Notes: a model not told the origin generated them from the letters alone. Counted from the stretch's first letter, positions 29,930-38,790 are shown. The stretch: DNA of 64,000 nt from Psychromonas marina (GCF_030161115.1 NZ_BSPQ01000016.1:1-64000); one strand, 5' to 3'. Translations and numbers: made by a program.

Positions 29930-31291
29930 ATGACCACAGTTGAAAAAATCCCCCCCACTAAATCGCTCGGAATCTGGACCTGTACCGCTTTGATTATCGG
30001 TAATATGATTGGTTCAGGTTTTTTTATTGCGCCTGCAGCTCTAGCTCCTTATGGCACCGTTGCTATTATTGGCTGGGGTGTGATGGCCTTTGCTGCGGTT
30101 TGTCTGGGCATGGTATTCGCGAGATTAGCGAGAATTATGCCGGCAACAGGTGGTCCTTATGCTTATACCCGCCTTGGATTCGGGCGTTTTACGGGCTTTT
30201 TGGTTGCATGGGGATATTGGATTTCGATATGGGCCTCATTACCAGCAATGGCAGCAGGGCTAGTCGGGTACTTGGGGCAAATATTCCCAGTTTTGCAGGA
30301 ATATCGAGGGTTAAATATTGTTATTGCCCTTGGGTCTATGTGGCTGGTTGCATTTATTAATATGCGTGGCGTAAAAGAGGCTGGATTATTTCAAGCCGTT
30401 ACCGTTTACACTAAATTAATTCCTTTTATCGGACTCAGTGTGTTTGGTCTTTTTTGGGTTGATTGGAGTCACTTTGCTGTGATTAATCCGAGTGATAAAC
30501 CTTTCTTAGGTGCATTAGCTGCAACCGCACCCCTGACGATGTTTGCTTTTTTAGGTATTGAGTCAGCGACCGTGCCTGCTGGAGATGTCGAAAATCCGAA
30601 TAAAACCATTCCACTTGCGACGATCATTGGTACGTCTGTTTCTGCCCTCGTTTATATTTTGGGTACAACCGTGGTGATGGGCGTGTTACCTCGCGAAGTG
30701 TTGATTAATTCGAGTGCACCTTTTGCAGATGCTGCGAATGCGATGTGGGGCAGTACAGCTGCGATGGTGATCTCTATCGCTGCTGTTATTTCATCGTTAG
30801 GTGCTATCAATGGCTGGACATTATTAATGGGACAAGTTCCTATGGCAGCTGCGCGTGATGGTGCAATGCCGAGGTTATTTGCAAAGGTTTCAAAAAGTGG
30901 ATCGCCAAGTTGGGGGATCATGTTATCAATGACGCTTTCCAGCACCCTATTATTAATTGATGCATCAGGCTCTAATGCGATGGCCGCTTTTTATAATTTG
31001 ATTGTGGATCTTTCAACTGATGCCGCGATGATTCCCTACGTATTTTGCTGTGTGGTAGAAGGTGTTCTCTTCGCGAGACGTGATAAGTTATCTAAAATAT
31101 TAAATATCAAAAGCTATTGGCCCGTTGCTACGGTTGCCTTTGTTTTCTCAGTTGCGACTATCTATGGTGGAGGGCCAGATGCAGGGATGTATTCTTTACT
31201 GTTATTGATGCTTGCAGTGCCGGTATGGATCATTATTAGTCGAGAAAATAGTGATCTTGATGTGGTTAATGAGGACAGTAAAAATGGGTAG
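29930..31291 (+). CDS. AdiC-like amino acid antiporter (APC superfamily)
   Basis: Inner-membrane APC transporter of 453 residues with twelve predicted helices. It resembles the E. coli arginine/agmatine antiporter AdiC: IIGNMIGSGFFIAPAALAPYG (about 16-36, the unwound substrate helix), PATGGPYAYTRLGFG (about 67-81), TMFAFLGIESATVPAGDVENP (about 200-220) and SSLGAINGWTLLMGQ. AdiC has GVESASVAAGVVKNP at the matching place. The ATG at 29930 lies five bases from AGGTGA; a GTG at 29921 is inside that site. It overlaps the next gene by eight bases. It probably serves the AdiA-like decarboxylase as arginine/agmatine exchanger, an inference from family and neighbourhood. Confidence 0.88.
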   Translation: MTTVEKIPPTKSLGIWTCTALIIGNMIGSGFFIAPAALAPYGTVAIIGWGVMAFAAVCLGMVFARLARIMPATGGPYAYTRLGFGRFTGFLVAWGYWISIWASLPAMAAGLVGYLGQIFPVLQEYRGLNIVIALGSMWLVAFINMRGVKEAGLFQAVTVYTKLIPFIGLSVFGLFWVDWSHFAVINPSDKPFLGALAATAPLTMFAFLGIESATVPAGDVENPNKTIPLATIIGTSVSALVYILGTTVVMGVLPREVLINSSAPFADAANAMWGSTAAMVISIAAVISSLGAINGWTLLMGQVPMAAARDGAMPRLFAKVSKSGSPSWGIMLSMTLSSTLLLIDASGSNAMAAFYNLIVDLSTDAAMIPYVFCCVVEGVLFARRDKLSKILNIKSYWPVATVAFVFSVATIYGGGPDAGMYSLLLLMLAVPVWIIISRENSDLDVVNEDSKNG

Positions 31292-32219
31292 TAGTGTCTC
31301 AAAGGAGCGCGGTTTATTAAAATTTTCTATTTTTATGGGCGTGGTGTATTCGGTCATCGGTATTACCTGGGGGTTAATTTTACAATCGGGTATCATTTTA
31401 TTTGATGCTATTTACTCCGGTATCGCCATTTTACTTTCAATCATGACTATCTATGCATTAGGTATTGTCACTAGCGATGAAAGCTTTGATACCGCGGGTA
31501 TTGCTAAAACAAAGTTTCAAATGGGTAAAACATCGGTTGAACCGTTAGTTATTTCGATTAAATCGATAGTGATTATTAGTATCTGTTTGTATGGTTTTGT
31601 TGATGCCGTGTCCTCTTTAATTAGTGGTGGTAGTACACAAGATAACGCCTTTGCGGGTATTCTTTATGGTGTTATTACCTCTATTGTGTGTATCTGTAGC
31701 TGGCTCTACCTAAAAGTTGCAGGTAAAGATTCCCCTGATTTAGTACAAGCAGAAAGTGAGCAGTGGTTAGTTGATACGTTATTCAGCGTACTGGTCATTT
31801 TCTCCTTTGCGCTTAGTTATATGCTTGCACAAACGTCATTCAGTTATATGTCGCCCTATATTGACCCATTATCGGTAGTCTTAGCGACGGTTTATTTTGT
31901 TCAAATACCGGGCAAGCGACTAATACATAGCGTAAAAGAGCTGTTATTAATGGCGCCAAATGAACAGATACAAGCAAAAATCAATGAAGCTATCTTACAA
32001 GTGAAAGATGAGCATCAATTAGATAGTTATATTGTGCGTTCAACGAAGACGGGTAGACAGCTTAATATTGAAATCGCTTTTGTGATTGTAGATCCTAAAC
32101 GGACGTTTGAGGTCGGTGATCTTGATAAAATACGTTCAGAAGTTGAGCGCTCACTGCAAAGCTTTGGTATGTCATTGTGGTTAAATATTATTTTTACCCA
32201 AGATAGACATTGGGCATAA
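31284..32219 (+). CDS. CDF-like cation transporter family protein
   Basis: A 311-aa membrane protein with about five to six helices (residues 14-230) and a soluble C-terminal part with a ferredoxin-like pattern (about 235-311). This is the layout of cation diffusion facilitators, which export Zn, Fe, Mn or Co by proton exchange. The metal-site helix that usually reads HxxxD is here FDAIYSGIAILLSI, with only the first acidic residue, and the second site helix has FVDAVSSLISGG. Metal transport is therefore unproven. It overlaps the AdiC-like gene by eight bases with GAGG before its ATG, so the two are co-translated. A role in polyamine or ion balance alongside the antiporter is possible. Confidence 0.75.
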   Translation: MGSSVSKERGLLKFSIFMGVVYSVIGITWGLILQSGIILFDAIYSGIAILLSIMTIYALGIVTSDESFDTAGIAKTKFQMGKTSVEPLVISIKSIVIISICLYGFVDAVSSLISGGSTQDNAFAGILYGVITSIVCICSWLYLKVAGKDSPDLVQAESEQWLVDTLFSVLVIFSFALSYMLAQTSFSYMSPYIDPLSVVLATVYFVQIPGKRLIHSVKELLLMAPNEQIQAKINEAILQVKDEHQLDSYIVRSTKTGRQLNIEIAFVIVDPKRTFEVGDLDKIRSEVERSLQSFGMSLWLNIIFTQDRHWA

Positions 32220-32253
32220 CTACAAAGAAAGGATTAATTTCAAAAGCGCTCTG

Positions 32254-32280
32254 CGAGGTATTATTAACAATAATACCTCG
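32254..32280. terminator. Perfect hairpin between convergent CDF-like and asnC genes
   Basis: A 12-bp perfect stem CGAGGTATTATT / AATAATACCTCG with a 3-base loop. T runs are lacking, so terminator function for either strand is likely but not certain. Confidence 0.6.
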
Positions 32281-32351
32281 CGAGTGGCTAATTACAGGCA
32301 ATGACTTCATACTTCAGGTTGTAACTCTTTAACTTATATTAATCGGCAGGA

Positions 32352-32813
32352 TTAAGGCAATACATCACGATTAATTGGGTTTTGCAGCGAAATCAGCGTT
32401 TCTGTTGATTGAATCGCCTCTATCGCTTGTACTTTATTAATCAACGTCATCTGTAGGTGGTCGATAGAGCGCGTCATTAATTTGATAAAAATACTGTAAT
32501 TACCGGTAGTGTAATAAGCCTCAACCACCTCATCAAGTTCCTGTAGTTTTTCGATAGTATCGCGATAGTCTTTTGCATGCTTGAGATTAATACCAATAAA
32601 ACAGCATACGTCATAGCCGAGTGCTTTCTCATTAAGCACCACTTTTGTGCCTTCAATAATACCCGCTTGCTTCATTTTCTCGATTCGTACATGAATAGTA
32701 CCGGCACTTACTGCAAACTTTTTCGCTAATTCAGCATACGCAACACGTGCATTTTCTGTTAATGCCGCCAATATGCTTTTATCAAGATTATCGATCTCAT
32801 AATTTGTACTCAT
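32352..32813 (-). CDS. asnC: Transcriptional regulator AsnC
   Basis: Lrp/AsnC-family regulator of 153 residues (E. coli AsnC 152). In E. coli it activates asnA and represses itself, with asparagine relieving activation. The winged HTH is at about 5-65, with ARVAYAELAKKFAVSAGTIHVRIEKMKQAGII; the RAM effector domain (about 70-145) has CCFIGINLKHAKDY and AYYTTGNYSIFIKLM. The match to E. coli AsnC is close along the whole length. The ATG at 32813 is preceded by AGGTG. It is divergent from asnA, sharing a 160-base control region. Confidence 0.96.
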   Translation of the reverse strand: MSTNYEIDNLDKSILAALTENARVAYAELAKKFAVSAGTIHVRIEKMKQAGIIEGTKVVLNEKALGYDVCCFIGINLKHAKDYRDTIEKLQELDEVVEAYYTTGNYSIFIKLMTRSIDHLQMTLINKVQAIEAIQSTETLISLQNPINRDVLP

Positions 32814-32972
32814 ATTACACACCTGTTTTTATCGATTCGTTAATTATTTGGTGATTGTATTGAGGATTCTTTTTGTGTAAAGCTATTTCTGTTGTGGGTT
32901 GTTGTAATTGATGGTGCTTTCGATGAATATACTCGTAAATAATTTACTAAAACACCGATAATAGGAACGACC

Positions 32973-33974
32973 ATGAGCACTGAGTACATTTTAAGCCAAC
33001 AACAAATTAGTAAAGCAAAACAACTTTTCTCTGCACAGTTAGAAGAGAAACTAGGGTTGATCGAAGTTCAAGCGCCTATCTTGGCGAAAGTTGGTGATGG
33101 TACTCAGGATAATTTAAGTGGTCACGAAAACGCAGTATCGGTAACAGTAAAATCATTACCCTCAGCAGAGCAAGACTTTGAAGTGGTGCATTCACTGGCT
33201 AAGTGGAAGCGTAAAACCTTAGGCCAATATGCTTTTCCTGTAGGGCAAGGGCTTTATACGCACATGAAAGCGCTGCGTCCTGACGAAGAAAAGCTAAGCC
33301 CAATTCATTCTATTTATGTGGATCAATGGGATTGGGAAAAAGTGATTTGTGAAAGTACTGAACGCTCATTAGATTTCTTAAAATCAACCGTAACAACATT
33401 ATATAGTGCTATTAAAGCCACTGAGTCTCAGCTTGATGCGTTATATGCATTAACACCGTTTTTGGCTGATGATATTACCTTTGTATATTCTCAGGATTTA
33501 GTGGAAAAGTACCCCGGTTTAGATGCTAAATCACGCGAACGTGAAGCGGTAAAAGAGTTTGGAGCTGTATTCTTAATTGGCATTGGTGGTCAACTATCAC
33601 ACGGCGATTACCATGATGTGCGCGCACCAGATTATGATGATTGGTCAACACAAACCTGTGATAAATACGCAGGGTTAAATGGTGATATTTTAGTGTGGAA
33701 CCCAATACTTGAAGATGTCTTTGAAATTTCATCAATGGGGATTCGTGTTAGCCCTGAAGCACTGAAAAAACAGCTTAAGATTACCGGTGATGAAGATCGT
33801 TTAACACTCGATTGGCACAAGATGTTATTAGATTCAAAATTACCACAAACCATTGGTGGTGGTATTGGTCAGTCTCGTTTAGCGATGTTACTACTGCAAA
33901 AGCAGCATATCGGGCAGGTACAAGTGGGTGTTTGGTCTGATTGCCTAAAACAGGAAGTTGAAGCGATTCTTTAA
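32973..33974 (+). CDS. asnA: Aspartate-ammonia ligase (asparagine synthetase A)
   Basis: Makes asparagine from aspartate, ammonia and ATP in the cytoplasm. The 333-residue protein (E. coli 330) has a class II aminoacyl-tRNA-synthetase fold. Typical stretches are [24 protein letters not shown] (about 25-50), [12 protein letters not shown] (about 69-80), [25 protein letters not shown] and the motif-3-like [14 protein letters not shown] near 290. It is transcribed divergently from asnC, the conserved arrangement, and should be under AsnC control. Confidence 0.97.
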   Translation: MSTEYILSQQQISKAKQLFSAQLEEKLGLIEVQAPILAKVGDGTQDNLSGHENAVSVTVKSLPSAEQDFEVVHSLAKWKRKTLGQYAFPVGQGLYTHMKALRPDEEKLSPIHSIYVDQWDWEKVICESTERSLDFLKSTVTTLYSAIKATESQLDALYALTPFLADDITFVYSQDLVEKYPGLDAKSREREAVKEFGAVFLIGIGGQLSHGDYHDVRAPDYDDWSTQTCDKYAGLNGDILVWNPILEDVFEISSMGIRVSPEALKKQLKITGDEDRLTLDWHKMLLDSKLPQTIGGGIGQSRLAMLLLQKQHIGQVQVGVWSDCLKQEVEAIL

Positions 33975-33986
33975 ATTTTAAAATAG

Positions 33987-34021
33987 CACAAGCTGAGTAA
34001 ATAGTGTTTACTCAGCTTGTG
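33987..34021. terminator. Bidirectional terminator between asnA and the VOC gene
   Basis: Perfect 15-bp stem CACAAGCTGAGTAAA / TTTACTCAGCTTGTG with a 5-base loop, between two convergent genes; T-rich flank on the asnA side. Confidence 0.85.
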
Positions 34022-34036
34022 TTTATTAACAGTAGC

Positions 34037-34456
34037 TTAAACCGTTGAATTCCTCTCTTCGAATAAATCACTAAAGTATTGAACAAACTCTACCTCATTG
34101 CCATCAGGGTCAATGTAGTAGATATTATGTCGAAAAGGATTATCCTCACCACGGGTTCGGTGCTGAAAACCCGCCGCCTCTAAGCGTTGTTGTAACGCTT
34201 TTATATTATTTATTTCAAACGCGAAATGCGCAATCCCCGCTTGATGACCTAACAGGTCACGGGCAACGGTTTCAGCATTATTATTGAGTGTTAAGAAGGT
34301 GCTATCATCCCCAAAATGTACCCAATCTCTTGGTTTTCCTGACCATTCTGCTGAGCCTGAGTCACGTACTTTCCATTCTGGGAATACGCTTTGGTAAAAA
34401 TTAAGGCTAGCTGTTATATCTTTCACGACTAAGTTGATGTGCTCTAATCTAATCAT
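34037..34456 (-). CDS. VOC (glyoxalase/bleomycin-resistance fold) protein
   Basis: A 139-aa single-domain vicinal oxygen chelate protein. It starts IRLEHINLVVKDITASLNFY, the usual first beta-alpha module with a metal-ligand histidine at about 5. The second module has GIAHFAFEI (His near 78) and the end has IYYIDPDGNEVEFVQY, with a Glu near 122. These three positions fit a 2-His-1-Glu metal site. The exact reaction (isomerase, dioxygenase or fosfomycin/bleomycin binding) cannot be told. It lies 33 bases downstream of the FMN-reductase gene on the same strand and is probably co-transcribed with it. Confidence 0.85.
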   Translation of the reverse strand: MIRLEHINLVVKDITASLNFYQSVFPEWKVRDSGSAEWSGKPRDWVHFGDDSTFLTLNNNAETVARDLLGHQAGIAHFAFEINNIKALQQRLEAAGFQHRTRGEDNPFRHNIYYIDPDGNEVEFVQYFSDLFEERNSTV

Positions 34457-34489
34457 AATAATTTTCCTTTGTTATTGATTATTGGTTGT

Positions 34490-35095
34490 TTACATTCCGT
34501 AAGCAAAACGTTGTTGGCTGTGTTTATCTTGCTGCCAATAGGCTGCGCGCACTGGTTGTTGAGCTTGTGCGTAGTGGTTGAGCATTAATAGGCAATAATC
34601 GATACGCTCGCGCATATTTTTATCCTGTTCCGAGGTGGCTGTGGGATCATTTAAGATTTCCCCTATATTACGTATGACTAAATAATCGGGCACCGTAATT
34701 AATTTAGTATTCTTTAATCCATTCATACGTAACTCTGCCACCGGGTAAGCCCCATTGATCCCTGAACTTGTCCCAACCAACATCACTGGTTTATGTGCGG
34801 TCTCGTCTAAATCACTCATCAGTAAAAGATTCTTGAGCAGTGGTGATGCTGTACCTGCCCACTCTGGTGTCATTAATATAAAGGCATCAGCTGCATGCAT
34901 CTGTGCTGTTAATGTTAACCAAGCGCTATTGGTATTTTTAAAATCACACTCAGCATCCCAAAAAGGTAAATTTAACTCGCATAAGTCGATATGAGTTACC
35001 TGTTTAAAAGGCTGCTGATTGTGCTCGATAAACTTTGCCGCTTTTGCTGTTTGTGAATTTTTACGATGGCTTGCGCTAATAATTAATAATTTCAT
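34490..35095 (-). CDS. NADPH-dependent FMN reductase family protein
   Basis: Flavodoxin-fold oxidoreductase of 201 residues. It opens MKLLIISASHRKNSQTAKAA, the phosphate-binding loop for FMN. The TPEWAGTASPLLKNLL segment (near 80-96) matches the TPEYNxSxPxxLKN motif that binds the flavin ring, and MLVGTSSGINGA (near 110) is the third loop. Family members reduce FMN, quinones or azo dyes. A second ATG at 35110 would add five residues; 35095 matches the family. It is the first gene of a pair with the VOC protein, divergent from a Cys-rich regulator, with a palindromic operator between them. Confidence 0.88.
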   Translation of the reverse strand: MKLLIISASHRKNSQTAKAAKFIEHNQQPFKQVTHIDLCELNLPFWDAECDFKNTNSAWLTLTAQMHAADAFILMTPEWAGTASPLLKNLLLMSDLDETAHKPVMLVGTSSGINGAYPVAELRMNGLKNTKLITVPDYLVIRNIGEILNDPTATSEQDKNMRERIDYCLLMLNHYAQAQQPVRAAYWQQDKHSQQRFAYGM

Positions 35096-35132
35096 TGGTT
35101 TTACTTCCATGTTGTTTGATTTTTAACCTCTG

Positions 35133-35189
35133 TTAAGTAAAGTAAACGCTTTACTTAATTAAGTAAAGAAAAAACTTTACTTAATTAAG
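35133..35189. promoter_or_regulatory. Palindromic operator between FMN-reductase and regulator genes
   Basis: The 20-bp perfect palindrome CTTTACTTAATTAAGTAAAG (35149-35168) is flanked by further half sites: TTAAGTAAAG at 35133-35142 and CTTTACTTAATTAAG at 35175-35189. Four half sites within 57 bases, immediately before the divergent regulator gene, point to autoregulation and control of the FMN-reductase/VOC pair. Confidence 0.85.
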
Positions 35190-35191
35190 GG

Positions 35192-35851
35192 GTGAGTAAT
35201 AATGAGGTTATGAATAAAATTGAAAAAAACAGTCATAAAAGCACCGCAAAAATATTCCAGCTGTTAAAAGAAAATGGTGAAATGAGTGCTAAACAGTTAT
35301 CTGAACGATTGGCGATGACCACGATGGGGGTGCGCCAGCATCTGCAACTTTTAGAAGAGAGCGGAGAGCTTACTTTCTTTGATAAGAAAGCCCCTAGAGG
35401 ACGTCCAACTCGGCTTTGGAAATTAACTGAAAAAGCAAACCACCACTTCGAAGATGGTCACGAAGAGCTAACGGTACAGCTCTTGATCTCGGTTAAAGAG
35501 GTATTTGGTGAAGCGGGATTAGAGAAATTGATCAGCAAGCGCGAAGAGACGACCTTAGCCCTGTACCAAAAAGAGGTGCTCGCTTTTGATAGCATAAGCG
35601 AGCGCTTGCAAGCGCTGGTTAAGTTGCGTAATCAAGAGGGCTATATGGCAAGCTTTGAAGTGCAACAAGATTGTTATTGGTTATATGAAAATCATTGTCC
35701 AATTTGTGCCGCTGCCACTACTTGTCTGAACTTTTGTCGATCAGAGTTACAAATATTTAGTCTGCTTTTTGAAGGTTTAGCTGTGATTACACGAGAAGAG
35801 CATATTGTAGAAGGGGCAAGACGTTGCGCGTATAAGGTGATTGCAAATTAA
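35192..35851 (+). CDS. Helix-turn-helix regulator with C-terminal cysteine cluster (SufR-like)
   Basis: DNA-binding regulator of up to 219 residues. The winged HTH (about 15-85) reads TAKIFQLLKENGEMSAKQLSERL, then MTTMGVRQHLQLLEESGEL and RGRPTRLW. This is the layout of SufR-type regulators. A C-terminal cluster CPIC...TTC...NFC (about 170-183), plus a cysteine in ARRCAY near 213, could hold an Fe-S cluster or metal. It is divergent from an FMN reductase and lies beside the palindrome, so it most likely senses redox or iron-sulfur state and controls that pair. The start is unsure: GTG at 35192 or ATG at 35210, neither with a well-spaced ribosome site. Confidence 0.82.
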   Translation: MSNNEVMNKIEKNSHKSTAKIFQLLKENGEMSAKQLSERLAMTTMGVRQHLQLLEESGELTFFDKKAPRGRPTRLWKLTEKANHHFEDGHEELTVQLLISVKEVFGEAGLEKLISKREETTLALYQKEVLAFDSISERLQALVKLRNQEGYMASFEVQQDCYWLYENHCPICAAATTCLNFCRSELQIFSLLFEGLAVITREEHIVEGARRCAYKVIAN

Positions 35852-35947
35852 CGATCACAGTTAAGCGTGATGACTGCAATAATGTTGGTGTTTTTAGTCA
35901 ATTTAACACTACGCTTTAGTGTCATTTAATAACGAGATTAATCGATC

Positions 35948-36994
35948 ATGAATACAACAATGTCATTACATCAATTGGGTTGGAGTGGTTTTTTTCAACA
36001 ACAGCTTTCACTTGATGAGTTTGAAAACTGTCGCATTGCACGTGTGCTTGAACACCACCGAACCCGTTATTTACTTCAAACTGAAACAGAGCAACTGTCA
36101 TTAACTATTAAAGCTGATATGCCAGCATTAACGGTCGGGGATTGGTTATTAATCGATGCAGATAAGTTATTTATTCGTGCCCTAGATCGATTAACACTGT
36201 TATCACGCAAAGCGGCGGGAAGCAAAGTCGCAGAGCAGTTAATCGCAGCCAACGTAAACACACTGTTTATCGTTAACGCATTAAATCATGACTTTAATTT
36301 AAGTCGTATAGAGCGTTATCTCGCCATCGCGCATGAGAGTGGTTGTGAACCGGTAATTATCTTAACTAAGCAGGATTGTTGTGAAAATGTAGATGATTAT
36401 CTACAGCAAATTCACGCGTTAGATTCCTTGTTAATGGTGGAAGCGGTTAATAGCTTAGACGTGCAGAGTGTTGAAAAACTACATGGGTGGTGTAAAACCG
36501 GGCAGACGGTTGCTTTTGTTGGTTCATCGGGCGTGGGTAAATCGACCTTAGTGAATACGTTGATGCAAGAGCAGATCTTAGCCACCGCAGAAGCGCGAGC
36601 AGATGATGATAAAGGCCGTCATACCACCACCAGTCGATCATTATTTGTGATGCCAACGGGTGGGGTACTATTAGATACACCGGGAATCAGAGAGTTAAAA
36701 ATTGCTGATTGTGAAGAGGGTATCAATGCGGCTTTTAGTGATATTAGTGAGCTAGCAACACAATGTCGTTTTAGTGATTGTAGCCATCAAGCTGAGCCTG
36801 GATGTGCCGTTCAAAAAGCGCTTAAAGCAGGTATCATCGATGAGCGCCGTTTAACTAATTTCTTTAAATTATTACGTGAGCAAAAACGTAATGGTGCAAC
36901 ACTTGCAGAGAGTCGTAGCGCAGATAAAAACCTCACCAAATTTTATAAAAAAACGCAGAATTTAGGGCGACTAAATAAGCAATCGGGGGACTGA
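35948..36994 (+). CDS. rsgA: RsgA-family circularly permuted ribosome-assembly GTPase
   Basis: GTPase of 348 residues of the RsgA (YjeQ) family, which checks late maturation of the 30S subunit. An OB fold is followed by a circularly permuted G domain: ILTKQD (G4) near 139 comes before the P-loop GSSGVGKSTL (about 195-204), then DTPGIREL (G3) near 240. The zinc knuckle shows CRFSDCSHQAEPGC (about 277-290). The N-terminus is not the basic segment of E. coli RsgA, and the gene is not beside orn or psd. It may therefore be a second, YloQ-like RsgA paralog rather than the housekeeping copy. Confidence 0.88.
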   Translation: MNTTMSLHQLGWSGFFQQQLSLDEFENCRIARVLEHHRTRYLLQTETEQLSLTIKADMPALTVGDWLLIDADKLFIRALDRLTLLSRKAAGSKVAEQLIAANVNTLFIVNALNHDFNLSRIERYLAIAHESGCEPVIILTKQDCCENVDDYLQQIHALDSLLMVEAVNSLDVQSVEKLHGWCKTGQTVAFVGSSGVGKSTLVNTLMQEQILATAEARADDDKGRHTTTSRSLFVMPTGGVLLDTPGIRELKIADCEEGINAAFSDISELATQCRFSDCSHQAEPGCAVQKALKAGIIDERRLTNFFKLLREQKRNGATLAESRSADKNLTKFYKKTQNLGRLNKQSGD

Positions 36995-36997
36995 CTC

Positions 36998-37027
36998 GTC
37001 ATTAAATTTTCACTAATGACTTTTTAT
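36998..37027 (+). terminator. Terminator of the rsgA-type gene
   Basis: GTCATTA (36998-37004) pairs with TAATGAC (37014-37020), followed by five T. It overlaps the last codons of the convergent acyltransferase gene. Confidence 0.7.
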
Positions 37028-38485
37028 TTTTTCGATTTTCCCTAAGCACCATAGGCTGCAGGTTGTTGCTAGCAGGTAAAAAATAATGAAACAAATCAAC
37101 GGGCCTGTAACTAATTCTGCTAAAGGTGATCCTTCTTGTGATGTCTGGTTAGCTAGCCATTCAAATCCGCCAAATTTTGCAAAACTTATCCAGAAGGTTG
37201 CCAATACCATCGCGGTGCATAAACTACGTTTATACAGTGCAATACAGCGATCGATTGGTTTAGATATGAGTAGCACGGTAAAAAGGTAAAACGCGATGTA
37301 AACAAGAAATGCAGAGCCTACCACCATGTTTGACGTGCTATCAAATCGACTTCCTCCTTGAGCGAGGTTTGCTGCAAAAAAGAACATCCAGTAACCACCC
37401 GTAAACATCACTAAATCTTTGTGTTTTTTAATCACCTTAGCAGAGCTGAGCAATGTAACGCCTTTTCCGATTAAGAAATACAGCGAATAACAGACTGCTA
37501 GCATCGTTGGTACGAGTAGAAGTTGGTAAGTCACACTATTAGCAATAATAGTGATATTTTCTGGTGTACTGCGATAACCTAATGCAGCAACTAAAGGGCC
37601 ATATAAAAGCATTAATACACCATGGTTAAGGTATATTTCACCGCTATGAACACCTAGTTTTGAAAACGATGAGCTTTCTTCATTGCTACGGACGGTGAGT
37701 GCAACCATTAACATCGCAACGGTTAATATTGGTGTAAATAGATAATATTCACCGACAGTAGCACCCAGCTGTTGAGTCAGGTATAACCCTTCAATTAACA
37801 TTAACAATGCGCTAACCAGTGCAATGACTAACCATATTAGGCTGTTTTTTGAGATTGAGAGTAGTTTATCGACCCATTGTGCTTTAAGCAGTTGATACCC
37901 TAATGTTACATAAAATAGACCAAAGAAAGCAGGGTCTCGAAAATATGTGTTCAGAACGTGCAATGATTCGGGTAATAAAGGTTGGTACGACTGATTAGAC
38001 AATCCAACCAAGTGCAATAGGGTTGCAATGATGAATAGGGTGCCTGTCCTGTTAAATTTTACAGCAATCATTAAAACCAGGATAGAGAAAAACAGCGCGG
38101 GCAAAAACCATAAAGTAACAAAGCCAGCAGTACCGTAATAAAATACTGTTGCGAAGCTAATTGGACTCCACACATCATAGGATAAGCCATATATCATGTG
38201 ATAAATAAAAGTCCATACCAAGTACATTACGAATAATTTGGCTAAATAAGCCTTTGTGTAAGCGACTAGTGGTTTATCTTGAGTACGTTGGAAAAACAGA
38301 TAACCTGCGACTATAAAAAATACCGGTACTGCGAAGCGCGCCACGATATTAAAGCCTAAATAAAAACTATTTTCTGCAACGCCCTGAAATAAATAAAATA
38401 CCCAGAAGTGGATAACAAAAACAGCACAGATAGCAAAAAATTTCAAACTATCTAATGTATGTATTCTTTTCACACGGTACTCCAT
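37013..38485 (-). CDS. Acyltransferase-3 family membrane protein
   Basis: A 490-aa integral membrane protein with ten or more hydrophobic segments. It begins with RIHTLDSLKFFAICAVFVIHFWVF, the acyltransferase-3 N-terminal motif including its conserved histidine (about residue 21). FIVAGYLFFQR (near 57-67) is the second family motif. Members O-acylate sugars of LPS, capsule or membrane glycans, or succinylate osmoregulated glucans. The C-terminal third (beyond about 350) has extra membrane helices not usual for the shortest members. A GTG at 38473 preceded by GGAG is an alternative start. No glycan gene is adjacent, so the acceptor is unknown. Confidence 0.85.
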   Translation of the reverse strand: MEYRVKRIHTLDSLKFFAICAVFVIHFWVFYLFQGVAENSFYLGFNIVARFAVPVFFIVAGYLFFQRTQDKPLVAYTKAYLAKLFVMYLVWTFIYHMIYGLSYDVWSPISFATVFYYGTAGFVTLWFLPALFFSILVLMIAVKFNRTGTLFIIATLLHLVGLSNQSYQPLLPESLHVLNTYFRDPAFFGLFYVTLGYQLLKAQWVDKLLSISKNSLIWLVIALVSALLMLIEGLYLTQQLGATVGEYYLFTPILTVAMLMVALTVRSNEESSSFSKLGVHSGEIYLNHGVLMLLYGPLVAALGYRSTPENITIIANSVTYQLLLVPTMLAVCYSLYFLIGKGVTLLSSAKVIKKHKDLVMFTGGYWMFFFAANLAQGGSRFDSTSNMVVGSAFLVYIAFYLFTVLLISKPIDRCIALYKRSLCTAMVLATFWISFAKFGGFEWLANQTSQEGSPLAELVTGPLICFIIFYLLATTCSLWCLGKIEKIKSH

Positions 38486-38704
38486 TTAAGTGTTTAATGA
38501 TTAAGTTTTAGTCGCAATAAACAAGAGAAAAATAACAGAGTCATTTTTACCTGTGTACCTATTTAGGGTTATCTTCGGTTATTTTTCATACCTAAGCCAG
38601 TAAAAACTAAATCATTGAATTGGCTTTTAATTACAGCGGTGTATAGGCGTAAATATGATCATTAAACTGCTGTAAGTAAACAGCTAGGTAAGTCAATATG
38701 GAAT

Positions 38705-38724
38705 GGGGGGCTTGGGGGGAGGGG
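38705..38724 (+). other. G-rich tract, possible G-quadruplex
   Basis: Two runs of six G and one of four G within 20 bases (38705-38710, 38714-38719, 38721-38724) stand out in AT-rich intergenic DNA. The rest of the 305-base gap (38486-38790) shows no gene. Confidence 0.5.
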
Positions 38725-38790
38725 AACGCAAAAAGTGATTATTTATCTTCCTGCGTTTTGTTACGTAGCGATTAAAGCTATGTCGTAAGT

